DNA from: BOG-224 sp963783505
GTDB lineage: Bacteria > Acidobacteriota > Terriglobia > Bryobacterales > Bryobacteraceae
Length of the DNA: 64,000 nucleotides
Assembly (NCBI GenBank): GCA_963783505.1
Contig: CAWAOP010000039.1
Location: 62,001-126,000, forward strand
Reading direction: 5' to 3'
Positions 1 through 9,011 of the stretch are shown piece by piece; the stretch's first letter is position 1, and each line of letters opens with the position of its first letter. A program made the translations under genes and the position numbers. Below the pieces are notes generated by a model. That model did no database searches and was not told the origin of the DNA. It was given only the letters and a program-made list of their open reading frames with translations.

Positions 1-1337
1 TCAAGACTCTGCACCCGAAAGTCGCCGGCGGAATCCTGGCCATGCGCTCGCGTCCGGAGCACATGAGCGCGCTCGCCGAGCATGGCATTGCGCCGATCGA
101 CATGGTGGTCGTCAACCTCTACCGCTTCGAGGAAGTCGCGGCGCGCGCGGACGCTCACCTGGAAGAGTTGATCGAGAACATCGATATTGGCGGCCCGACT
201 ATGATCCGCGAGGCCGCCAAGAATTATCAGGATGTGGCCGTCGTGGTTTCGCCGGCCGATTACACAGCCGTGATCGAAGAGATGCGATCGTCCGGCGGCG
301 GTCTCTCCGTCGAGACTAAGTGGCATCTGGCGAAAAAGGCGTTCCGCACCACGGCCGATTACGACGCCGCCATCAGCGCGCGCCTGGAACGCGAAGGATC
401 GTCCGACACGCTGCCCCTCGATCTCGACATTCGCGCGCCCAGGCTCATGGGCCTGCGCTACGGCGAGAACCCGCATCAATCCGCGGCTCTCTACGGCTCG
501 CGCGGCCGAGGCATCGCCGGCGCGGAGCAGCTTCACGGCAAGGAGCTTTCCTACAACAACCTGGTGGATCTGGACGCAGCCTGGCAACTCGCCTGCGAGT
601 TTTCGGAACCGGCTGCGGCCATCATCAAGCACACGAACCCGTGCGGCTGCGCCGAACAGGCTTCGCTCGCGGAGGCCTATCGAAAAGCGTTCGAGTGCGA
701 TCCGGTTTCGGCCTACGGCGGCGTCATTGGCCTCAACCGGCCCATGGACGAAGAGACCGCGCGCGAGATCGCGAAGACGTTCATCGAAGCCATCGCGGCG
801 CCAGGCTACTCCGCGGAAGCCCTTGCGATTCTCACGGCAAAGAAAAACCTTCGCCTGCTGCGCGTCGCGCCGGGAGGCGATTCGCTGGTGGTGAAGTCCA
901 TCTCCGGCGGCTTCCTGGTCCAGACCGCCGACGATGCCAGACTCGACCGCGCGTCCGCCACGGTCAAAACCAGACGCGCGCCTACGGAACTGGAGTGGCG
1001 ATCGCTGGAATTCGGCTGGAAGGTGGCCAAGCACGTGAAATCGAACGCCATCGTGTACGCTCGCGCCGGGCAAGCGGTCGGCGTAGGAGCCGGCCAGATG
1101 AGCCGGGTGGATTCGGTGAAGATCGGGGCCATGAAAGCCGTTCTGCCTTTGGCCGCCACGGTGGTGGCTTCGGACGCGTACTTCCCATTCCCGGACGGCG
1201 TCGAAGAAGCCGCCAAGAACGGGGCGACGGCGGTCATTCAGCCCGGCGGGTCGATCCGCGATGAGGAAGTGATCGCCGCCGCCGATCGCCTGGGTCTAGC
1301 CATGGTCTTCACCGGCGTGCGGCATTTCAGGCATTAG
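1..1337 (+). CDS. purH: PurH, bifunctional AICAR transformylase/IMP cyclohydrolase (5' partial)
   Basis: This is the 3' part of purH. Codons begin at base 3 and the N-terminus lies left of the window; about 444 residues are seen of about 520 usual for the family. PurH performs the last two steps of IMP synthesis, formylation of AICAR and ring closure of FAICAR, in the cytoplasm. The left edge reads KTLHPKVAGGIL, a conserved block of the cyclohydrolase domain. The transformylase part shows RYGENPHQSAALY, the KHTNPCGC motif and a C-terminal SDAYFPFPDGVEEA block. The gene ends with TAG at 1337 and has no same-strand neighbour for 300 bases. purB is about 50 kb away, so purine genes are dispersed here. 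Confidence 0.96.
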   Translation, partial: KTLHPKVAGGILAMRSRPEHMSALAEHGIAPIDMVVVNLYRFEEVAARADAHLEELIENIDIGGPTMIREAAKNYQDVAVVVSPADYTAVIEEMRSSGGGLSVETKWHLAKKAFRTTADYDAAISARLEREGSSDTLPLDLDIRAPRLMGLRYGENPHQSAALYGSRGRGIAGAEQLHGKELSYNNLVDLDAAWQLACEFSEPAAAIIKHTNPCGCAEQASLAEAYRKAFECDPVSAYGGVIGLNRPMDEETAREIAKTFIEAIAAPGYSAEALAILTAKKNLRLLRVAPGGDSLVVKSISGGFLVQTADDARLDRASATVKTRRAPTELEWRSLEFGWKVAKHVKSNAIVYARAGQAVGVGAGQMSRVDSVKIGAMKAVLPLAATVVASDAYFPFPDGVEEAAKNGATAVIQPGGSIRDEEVIAAADRLGLAMVFTGVRHFRH

Positions 1338-1599
1338 GGGCGGCCGGCGCGAATTCCCCGCCGGCGCCGGAACCCATCTCTATCCGCCCGGCTGACGCAT
1401 CCGATCGTCCCCTCAGGCCTATGAATTGCACAGGTGGAGCTCAAATCCCGAATCGGTCATTATGACTCAGGGCCGTGTCGGAACAACCCGGCGGACGCGT
1501 GGGGGACCATCGAAACTTCCCGTTTCTTCGAACCCATGCGGTGGTACGGCAATTGCGGGTAAGGGGGATGCGCCGAGAGCGAATCAAGTCGCTCGACCA
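1338..1599. other. Intergenic stretch, no gene recognised
   Basis: Between purH and the next promoter no reading frame has protein-like composition. The short open frames on both strands are arginine-rich shadows. No clear terminator hairpin with a T run follows purH. Confidence 0.5.
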
Positions 1600-1627
1600 T
1601 TGACATTCTCTCCGAAGGGAGCATAAT
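1600..1627 (+). promoter_or_regulatory. Sigma70-type promoter for the LVIVD gene
   Basis: TTGACA at 1600-1605 and CATAAT at 1622-1627 are separated by 16 bases. A perfect -35 and a 5/6 -10 box are rare in this G+C-rich window. Transcription would begin near 1634, just at the GGAGG (1635-1639) that precedes the TTG at 1646. Confidence 0.55.
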
Positions 1628-1645
1628 CGGACACGGAGGCCCGGT

Positions 1646-2858
1646 TTGCGGGCTAACTCGTCATCGCTTGAAAGGAAATCGCCGACATGCGATGGCACGA
1701 TCACGTGGCAAGACATAGGGTACTCATGGCCGCCGGGTTCCTTCTCCGTTTGGGATATTTCGTCGGTCGCCGTCGGGTCGCCACCCGCGCTGCTGGGCCA
1801 GATCGTCAGCGCCGCCCTGTACTACGCCGAAGGGCTATGGGTCGTTGGCAATTACGCTTTTGTCGCGGTTGTTAACGGGACGGGCGGAACGACGCCCGCC
1901 TTCCTGACCGTCAACATCTCGAACCCGGCGGCTCCGGCTATTATCCACACGCTTACCGACACCAGGCTTGGCAGCCCCGAAAACTTATTGGTCGTTGGCA
2001 ACACCGCGTTCGTATCGAACTATTTGTCAACTGGCACGGACGATTACGTGTCGATCGACATCTCGAACCCAACGTCTCCAGCGATACTGCAGCCTAAAGG
2101 AGCGGCGTCATTATACGAGGCGGTCTACTCCGTGAACGTTGGGAGCGTCAACTATTGCACCAGCCGAGGCGGACAATCGCTTGCCGTGATCGACGCTTCA
2201 AACCCGTCTGCAATGAACATACTTGGGGCAATCAACCTTGGTGCATGGTTGACGGGGGTCGAACATTCTGTACTACCCCGCGGTCCAGAGGACTTTCGCT
2301 TTTGTCGCCGGTACAAGCGCCAATAAGTTCATCGTTGTAGATGTAACCGACCCAGCGTCCATGTCCGTCGTCGCTACGCTCACGGACGGAACAAGCTTCA
2401 ATCAGCCGTCGAATATTCACATCATAGGGACATTCGCGTACACAACAGCGTACGGGTATCCGAAAGGGACCGGGTCCGGAATTACGATTGTCAACATCTC
2501 CAACCCGTATGCCCCGTATGTGGTGTCGTTTACGTCGTGCGCGTCTCTGGGGTACTCCTACGCGGCGTTCGACCACTTATTCATTTTGGGCAGCCGCGGA
2601 TACCAGTCGGACCTGTCCGACACAGGCGGCGTTTATGTCGCTCCAGACTCGGCGGCGCAGCCTGAGGACGCACAGGTGAGACCGCGAACCCTCCCTGATC
2701 GATTGACAAGAACCCGTCTAACAGGCACCGGGGGACGGTCCGGGAGAGTGGCACGGGTGGCGATACCCGCGCGCAGGGAGGTGCGGCGATACGGAGAGGC
2801 GGGCCCAGGCTGGCCCCAGCCTAATTTCACCGCGGGTTTAGGCCACAGAATTGCTTAG
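1646..2858 (+). pseudogene. LVIVD-repeat beta-propeller protein, frameshifted
   Basis: Two adjacent frames together encode repeats of the LVIVD type, with strands such as FLTVNISNPAAPAI, YVSIDISNPTSPAIL and ITIVNISNPYAPYVV, typical of bacterial extracellular beta-propellers of unknown ligand. The first frame starts at TTG 1646 after GGAGG and runs to about 2253; the second carries on from about 2259 (ILYYPAVQRTFAFVAG) to the stop at 2858. Dropping one base from the G5 run at 2254-2258 joins them. No signal peptide is visible, so the 5' end may also be missing. After about 2660 the frame becomes arginine-rich and unlike the family, suggesting the 3' end is lost too. The family call is fairly safe; whether any product is made is not. 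Confidence 0.6.
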
Positions 2859-2940
2859 TAAGATACCAAGCCGACAGCGGTGGGGTAGATCCCGGGTGGG
2901 GAACCAGGGCCCGAGTCTCGGCTTAAATGGAGGCCAGTCA

Positions 2941-5058
2941 ATGCTTTCTCGCTCCGCTGAGCGCGCTGCGAGGGTCGTGCCACTCGTTTTGGCGCTGCTT
3001 CTCGTGTGTCCCGCCTCGCCTCAAGGGTGCGGCATCTACTATCCACAGATCACGACGCCTTCCCCGCTACCCGCGGGCGCGTTAGGCGTCGCCTTTTCGC
3101 AGTTGCTGGCAGCCACCGACGTCGGCAATTCATCCTACGCGTTCACGTGGAGACTGGCATCCGGATCGCTTCCTGCCGGGCTGACGCTTTCGAGCATAGG
3201 CGTGATTTCCGGCGCCCCTTCGGCCACCGGGACATTTAGCTTCGTGGTGAGTGCGACGGATTTATGCGGGTACATTGCCCAGAAGCAGTTTACCCTCACG
3301 ATCTGCCCCGGTCCGCTGGGCATTGCGGCGTCTTCAGCATTGCCGTCGGGGGCGACGGGCACGACGTATTCGCAGTTACTGTCGGCTTGCTGTGGGACCC
3401 CTCCGTACCTCTGGGCACTGGAAGCCGGCACCTTACCGACCGGCCTGGCGCTCTCTTCGAGTGGCGCGATTACGGGAACCCCGACAGCCGCTGGAACCTC
3501 CACTTTCACTGCCACGGTCACTGATGCCACTTCGGCCACTGCCAGCCAACCGTTCACGCTGACTGTCAATCTTTCTCCGCTCGCTATCTCCACGGCATCT
3601 CCCTTGCCTCCGGGCGTCGCCGGCACGGCCTACTCACAGACTCTCACCGCCGCAGGCGGAGTGTCTCCCTACACCTGGCAACTGACTTCCGGCTCCCTCC
3701 CTCCCCTCCTGACTCTCAGCTCGACCGGCGTGATCTCCGGCGTACCGGCTACGCCCGGATTCTCGGCTTTCACCATCACCGTAACAGATTCGGCCTCACA
3801 CACAACCAGCCAAGCCTTCTCGCTCACCATCACCCTCGGCCCTCTCGCCATCACTACCTTAGCGACGCTTCCCGTGGGCGTTGTCGGCGCGTCGTATTCG
3901 CAGACGCTTGCGGCCACCGGCGGCGTTCCTCCGTACACATGGCAGGTCAAGTTGGGCGCGTGGCCTCCGGGCCTCGTCTTCTCTTCGGGCGGCGCGATCA
4001 CCGGCGCCCCGTCTCAAGTGGGTTCCTTCAGCTTTACGGTTCAGGCGACGGATTCCTCCTCCGCTTCCGTGAGCCGGGTCTTCACTTTGCTTGTCTCCGC
4101 GCCCGGATGCGCATCGAGCCTGAATTACAGCGGCCAAGCCTTCGGCGCCCCGGGCGGATCGGGCACGGTGAATGTAACTGCGCCCTCAAGCTGTCAGTGG
4201 ACCGCATCCAGCCAGTTGAGCTGGGTCGGAATCACCGCCGGCGCCTCGGGAATCGGCAGCGGTGCGGTCACTTTTCTAGTCGCCGCAAACAGCGGCGCGG
4301 CGCGTTCCGGCTCGCTCGCCATCGCCGGGTTCCCGTTCACCGTCGAGCAGACCGCCGCGTCCACTTCCGGCCTCTCCGTAATCGGCTCGCTGCCACACGT
4401 CACCTCGGGCGGGTACTGGGATGACACCATCACTCTCATCAATAACGGCAACGCCGGCGAGGAAGCTCTCGTCAGCTTCTACGACGACAATGGCAACCCG
4501 TTCGTCTTGCCCGTGAACTTCCCCCAGGCGCCGCTCTCCGCGCCGCTGCTGGCTTCGAGCGTGGACCGCACGGTGAACGCGGGCGCCGAGCTCCTGATCG
4601 AGACCGTGGGGCCGGATGATCAGCCCGCCCTGGGCGGATGGGCGTTGGTGCAGGCGAGCGGGAGCCTGACGGGCCAGTCGCTCTTCCGCTGGGGCGCGCC
4701 GCCGAGCCAGCAGGAGGCCGCCGCCCAACTGGAGACGCGGTCGCCCGGTGCCTTTCTGCTCTCGTTCGACCAGACCGGCGGCTACGTGTTGGGGGTCGCC
4801 GTGGCGAACGCATCGCCCGCCGCGGCCAACATCTTGGCGGAACTGGTGGATGACGGCGGCGCGCTGCTGGCCGCCACCACCATTCCGCTCCCCGCGATGG
4901 GCCACACGGCGTTCATGCTATCGGACAAGTTTCCGGCGGCGGCGCAGAGACGGGGCACGCTGGTACTGACGGTCCCGACGGGCGGCCAGATCAGTACGCT
5001 GGCTTTCCGCGCGAACACGTCCGGATCGCTGGCCAGCGTGCTGCCGCTGGTGAAGTAG
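2941..5058 (+). CDS. Secreted protein with He_PIG Ig-like repeats and a BACON-like domain
   Basis: The ATG at 2941 follows GGAGG (2929-2933) at good distance and gives a basic N-terminus and hydrophobic core (VVPLVLALLLV), a signal peptide; the longer open frame from 2851 has no comparable start. Four tandem repeats follow, each with a PLPxGxxGxxYSQ-like start and GxITGxPxxxGxxxF end, typical of putative Ig (He_PIG, PF05345) domains. Next comes a BACON-like segment (CQWTASSQLSWVGI). The last 200 residues form a domain seen at the end of other acidobacterial secreted proteins, function unknown to me. A surface or extracellular binding role is an inference from domain type. The gene stands alone between the LVIVD relic and the sensor kinase. 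Confidence 0.75.
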   Translation: MLSRSAERAARVVPLVLALLLVCPASPQGCGIYYPQITTPSPLPAGALGVAFSQLLAATDVGNSSYAFTWRLASGSLPAGLTLSSIGVISGAPSATGTFSFVVSATDLCGYIAQKQFTLTICPGPLGIAASSALPSGATGTTYSQLLSACCGTPPYLWALEAGTLPTGLALSSSGAITGTPTAAGTSTFTATVTDATSATASQPFTLTVNLSPLAISTASPLPPGVAGTAYSQTLTAAGGVSPYTWQLTSGSLPPLLTLSSTGVISGVPATPGFSAFTITVTDSASHTTSQAFSLTITLGPLAITTLATLPVGVVGASYSQTLAATGGVPPYTWQVKLGAWPPGLVFSSGGAITGAPSQVGSFSFTVQATDSSSASVSRVFTLLVSAPGCASSLNYSGQAFGAPGGSGTVNVTAPSSCQWTASSQLSWVGITAGASGIGSGAVTFLVAANSGAARSGSLAIAGFPFTVEQTAASTSGLSVIGSLPHVTSGGYWDDTITLINNGNAGEEALVSFYDDNGNPFVLPVNFPQAPLSAPLLASSVDRTVNAGAELLIETVGPDDQPALGGWALVQASGSLTGQSLFRWGAPPSQQEAAAQLETRSPGAFLLSFDQTGGYVLGVAVANASPAAANILAELVDDGGALLAATTIPLPAMGHTAFMLSDKFPAAAQRRGTLVLTVPTGGQISTLAFRANTSGSLASVLPLVK

Positions 5059-5199
5059 GCGGCGGCCGGACGGGGTCCTCGCATGGACTGGCGCGCCCGG
5101 CGAAAGGGCCGTTTCCCGGTTTAGAAGTCATCGGGCGAGACTCGTGCGTCTTCACGTCGCCGTAACTTCTTCCTTGCTACAATACCTCTCGACTACTCC

Positions 5200-6967
5200 A
5201 TGCCGCTCGCCGTGGCTAGCCCCGTCTTTCGAAGGCTCTTCCTGAGCGCGCTCTGCGCTCATAGCGATTCCGCTCGCCACGGTGGATTTCTACGTGACGC
5301 GCAACGCCGGCCGCCAGCAATCCGAGGCGCTACGGATGCAACTGGCCGGAGAGGGGCAGGTGCTGCGCGGAGAGCTTTCGGCGATTGCGTGGGACGGTCT
5401 TCAGCCATGGGCGAGCCAGGCGGCCGCGCGCTCCGAGGCGCGCGTTACGATCGTCGATCCTTCCGGCGTAGTGCTGGCCGATTCCGAACAGAATCCCTCG
5501 GCCATGGAGAACCACTCCACGCGTCCGGAGGTGCTCGAAGCCTACGGCGGAAGAATCGGAGTCTCCACGCGCCTTAGCGCCACCATCAACCGCGACCTGT
5601 TCTACGTGGCGATCCCGATTACCTACATGGGCCAGCCGGGCTTTGTGCTGCGTCTGGCGGCGCCGCTGCGCGATCTGACCGAACCCGTCGCCGCCATGCG
5701 CTGGCGCATCTTGCGGATTTCGGGCGGCGCCGCCGCGCTGGCGCTGCTTCTGGCGTATTGGTTCTCGCGCGGATGGAGCCGCCGCGTGCTCCGTCTCCAG
5801 CGTTTCGCCGACAATCTTGTCCAGGCGCGCTTCTCCGAGGAAATATCCCGCGACGGAGAGGACGAACTGGGCGCGCTGGCCGCTTCGCTAGGCCGCATGG
5901 CCGCGCAACTCCGCGATTACGTGAATCAGTTGAGCCTGGAATCCGCGCGCCGCGATGCGATCCTCGCGAGCATGGTGGAAGGCGTCCTGGCGGTCGATAG
6001 CGAGATGCGCGTCATCTTCTGCAATCCGGCATTTGCCCGCGCGGTGAACGCCCAGCCTCCCATTCCCGAGCGCATGCCGGTGCTGGAGCTCGTCCGCGAC
6101 CCGGCGTTTCTCGATATTCTCACTCGCGCGCTGGCGACCGGCCAGTCCATAGTCGAGCGGATGCGCATGTCGGACTCTAGCAGCCGCTCGTATGAAGTTC
6201 ACGCCACGCCGCTGGTCGGGTCGCCGCGGCCGGCGGCCCTGGCGGTGTTGCACGACGTTACCGAATTGGAACGGCTGGAGCGCGTGCGCAAGGACTTTGT
6301 GGCCAACGTATCCCACGAATTGCGCACGCCGCTGACCGCCATCGGCGGATACGCCGAGACGCTTCTCGACGGCGCGCTCGAAGACCCGGAGAATAACCGC
6401 AAGTTCGTGGAGATCATCCGCGCGCACTCCATCCGCCTCAATAACATCGCGACCGATTTGCTGGCTCTCTCCGAACTCGAATCCGGCCGCAAGGAACTGG
6501 CGCCCGAACCCATCTCGCTTCGGTCCGCGCTGGAGTCCGCCGCGCGCGCGGTGGAATCCGAGGCGCAGATCCGGCGGGTAGCGGTGGTCTGGGACGAATT
6601 CGAAAACACCAACGTGCTTGGGCACCGCATCCGGCTCGAACAAGCCTTCGTGAATCTGTTGGACAACGCCGTAAAGTTCAACCGCCCGGGCGGCCAGGTA
6701 CGCATCGGTTGCATACGTTTCGATGGCAAGGTGAAGGTGAGCATATCCGACTCGGGCATTGGCATTCCATACGAGGATCAGTCGCGCATCTTCGAGCGTT
6801 TCTATCGGGTGGATAAGGCTCGCTCGCGCGAGGTAGGAGGCACGGGGCTGGGCCTTGCTATTGTCCGCCATGTGGTGGAGCGGATGGACGGCCTGGTGGC
6901 CGTGGATAGCACTCTGGGCAAGGGATCCACGTTCACCGTGACCCTGCCGATTGCGCCGGCGGGCTGA
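5200..6967 (+). CDS. phoR: PhoR-like membrane sensor histidine kinase (frameshift in first membrane helix)
   Basis: The uninterrupted frame runs from GTG 5282 to 6967. A second frame from ATG 5200 supplies the basic start and beginning of a membrane helix (FRRLFLSAL) and would continue as LIAIPLATVDFYVTR if one base at 5251-5262 were dropped, restoring 588 residues. Then come a periplasmic segment, a second helix (ISGGAAALALLLAYWF), HAMP, PAS, and HisKA with VANVSHELRTPL (phospho-accepting His 345 counted from 5282). The ATPase domain has NLLDNAVKF, DSGIGIP and GGTGLGLAIV boxes. The architecture and the pit/pst genes next door indicate the phosphate sensor PhoR. No phoB response regulator is adjacent. 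If translation really began at 5282 the protein would lack its first helix. Confidence 0.8.
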
Positions 6968-6977
6968 CGGCGGAACG

Positions 6978-7592
6978 CTAGTTGTTCTTGACCGCCACGT
7001 TTTGAAGGACGTCGGCCACGTCTTCGCAACTGTCGATGCTGGCCTCAAGAAAGTCGTAGACTTCCTTGAGCTTGATGACCTGGATCGGGTTCGGCTCCTT
7101 GTTGAGGAGCTCCGCCACCGCGCTCCGGCCGATGCGGTCGCCTTCGTTCTCCAGGCGGTTGATCTCGATACAGTGCGGCAGGATGGGGCCGTTCACCGCG
7201 AGCGCCGCCACGGCGCCTCTCAACTCCCGGCAGCACGAGGCCGCGATCTGGGCCAGTTCGACCATGACCGGAGGGATGGGATCAATCGCGTAGGAAACCA
7301 GGCGGTGCGCCGTATCCTCGAGCCCGTCCAGCACGTCGTCGAGCGCGGAGGACACGCTGTGCACGTCCTCCGGGTCGATCGGCGTGATGAACGTCTGGTT
7401 GAGGCGGGTGAAAATATCATGGATCACTTCATCGCCCCTGTTCTCCAGCACGGCGATCTCGGTGGCCGCGCCGGCCATGTAGGCGTTTCCCTTGCGCATG
7501 CCTTCTAGCAGGACGCGCGCCGCTTCGGAAAGCAACTCGGCTTGTTTCGAAAAGAGGACGTAGAAATTTTCTTCGCGGGGGAGAAATCTCAT
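6978..7592 (-). CDS. DUF47/PhoU-like accessory protein of Pit transporter
   Basis: The 204-residue product is an all-helical DUF47 (PhoU_div) protein, the usual partner of Pit phosphate permeases and thought to modulate them. Family motifs include LENRGDEVIHDIF, LNQTFITPIDPEDV, ALDDVLDGLED and, near the end, EVYDFLEASIDSCEDVADVL. I chose ATG 7592 because family members start with a similar charged MRFLPRE stretch about 20 residues before the first conserved helix; upstream in-frame starts at 7631 and 7670 (TTG) lack a better ribosome site. It follows the pit gene on the same strand with a gap of about 100 bases, and the kinase gene converges on it with only 10 bases between them. Confidence 0.88.
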   Translation of the reverse strand: MRFLPREENFYVLFSKQAELLSEAARVLLEGMRKGNAYMAGAATEIAVLENRGDEVIHDIFTRLNQTFITPIDPEDVHSVSSALDDVLDGLEDTAHRLVSYAIDPIPPVMVELAQIAASCCRELRGAVAALAVNGPILPHCIEINRLENEGDRIGRSAVAELLNKEPNPIQVIKLKEVYDFLEASIDSCEDVADVLQNVAVKNN

Positions 7593-7697
7593 AGATCGCA
7601 GCTTTCGCGAAAGAAAGCGCTTGGCGCGCATGAATAGTTCATGGTATTCGTCGGCCCTGGCCGGGGTCAATCGAGCCGGGGCTCGCTCCTATCTCAT

Positions 7698-8724
7698 TCA
7701 CCGGGCCCCCAGAAGCACGAGGCCGGCGTAGGACAGCGAGGCGATCACCGCCGACGCCGGGATAGTCAGCGCCCATGCCCACACGATCTCGCCCGCCAAG
7801 CCCCACCGGACAGCTTTGAGACGCTGAATGCTTCCCACGCCGGCGATGGCTCCGGCGATCACGTGGGTGGTCGAAACCGGCTGTTTCAGAAAGCGTCGCA
7901 AAGAGAATGGATGCCGCGGCGGCCGCCTCCGCGCAGAAGCCGCTCCGCGGTTTTAGCTTCGTGAGCCTGGTTCCCATGGTTCGCACGATTCGCCAGCCGC
8001 CGCTCATCGTGCCCAGCGCGATCGCCGGCATGGGCCGAAAGCATCACCCAGAAGGGGACCGCGAAACTCTTCAGGTATCCGCACGCCAACAACACTCCCG
8101 TGATGATGCCCATGGTCTTCTGCGCGTCGTTCGTCCCGTGCGCGAGACTGTACAGCGCCGCCGAAAGAAGCTGAAGCCTCCGGAAGTGCTTATCCATGCG
8201 CGACGGCGTGGATTTCCGGAACAGCCAGTAGACCGCGACCATCAGACCGTAGGCCAGAACCATCCCCAGAATTGGAGCGATAACGATGAACACTAGCGTT
8301 TTCGGCCACTTGCCCCACCACCAGCCCGCTCAAAGCGGCGCGCGGGCCAAGCTTGAGAGCGGCGTGAGCCACGGCGGCCCCGGCGTATCCGCCGATGAGC
8401 GCGTGCGAAGAACTGGTGGGAAGGCCCAGCCACCACGTGATCAGGTCCCAGACAATGGCTCCCAAAACGCCGGCCAAGAATGACGTAGGGCGTCACCAGA
8501 GTCAGGTTCACAAGGCCTTTGCCGACCGTGCCGGCCACGCCGGTGCCAAACGTGAACGCTGAGACAAAATTGAAAAACGCGGCCCAAGCCACGGCTTGCA
8601 GCGGCGTAAGCACGCGCGTGGCCACCACGGTGGCTACTGAGTTCGCCGCATCGTGGAATCCGTTGATGAAGTCGAACGTCAGCGCCACGCCGACGATCAA
8701 CAGGGCGAGATGAAAAACGGACAT
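7698..8724 (-). pseudogene. pit: Pit-family inorganic phosphate transporter, four frameshifts
   Basis: Five consecutive frame segments on the minus strand add up to one PiT (PF01384) permease. It starts at 8724 with a membrane helix and the PiT signature FDFINGFHDAANSVATVV. It continues with WWLGLPTSSSHALIGGYAG, then LFRKSTPS, LAHGTNDAQKTMGII, LGTMSGGWRIVRTMG and KQPVSTTHVIAGAIAG. Frame changes fall near 8474, 8313-8316, 8025 and 7890-7892. Each is repaired by removing exactly one base from a run of two to four; the repaired gene has 340 residues, normal for bacterial Pit. The signature residues of both PiT repeats are intact, so decay would be very recent or only apparent. It faces away from the porin gene, with a Pho-box-like site upstream and its DUF47 partner downstream. 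Confidence 0.8.
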
Positions 8725-8817
8725 ATGGGGAAGCGTTCGTCGCCGCTTGAGCGCGCCATGGCGCGCTGGTACGCGGATGATCCGATCCGGTCGTCCTAAC
8801 CTGGAACAACTTAGGAT

Positions 8818-8835
8818 ATGACAATTCCATTACAG
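8818..8835 (-). promoter_or_regulatory. Pho-box-like direct repeat upstream of pit
   Basis: Read on the minus strand, CTGTAAT and TTGTCAT are separated by 4 bases. This matches the PhoB box layout (CTGTCAT, 4 bases, CTGTCAT, known from enterobacteria). The site ends about 94 bases before the pit start codon. Confidence 0.5.
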
Positions 8836-8903
8836 TTGCAGCGCCATTCCGCCGCGGCGGGCTTGGCCCACGGGAATACCGCCGCAGCCGTTTCGAACCC
8901 GAT

Positions 8904-8945
8904 TTTTAACGTTGCAGTCATGGAGATGTAATCGTCGCCCGTTAC
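8904..8945 (+). promoter_or_regulatory. Pho-box-like repeat array upstream of the porin gene
   Basis: TTTTAAC at 8904, CAGTCAT at 8915 and ATGTAAT at 8926 follow each other at exactly 11-base steps, and CCGTTAC at 8939 may be a fourth unit 13 bases on. The array lies 67-108 bases before the porin ATG and is separate from the pit site on the other strand. Confidence 0.5.
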
Positions 8946-9011
8946 CCTGCTACCTTGACGTTCCCGCTTGCTCTCCCTAAGCACGCAAGACCAATTCATC
9001 GGAAAGGCTAT

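Noticed and set aside
2660..2940. Group II intron or other ribozyme between the LVIVD relic and the He_PIG gene
   Set aside because: The stretch has G+C-rich stems, but I could not find a domain V hairpin, an intron-type 5' end or a reverse transcriptase.
5888..7048. Long open frame on the minus strand opposite the kinase gene
   Set aside because: It mirrors the kinase codons, has no conserved motifs and is a G+C-rich shadow, like the 659-residue minus frame opposite rplO-secY.
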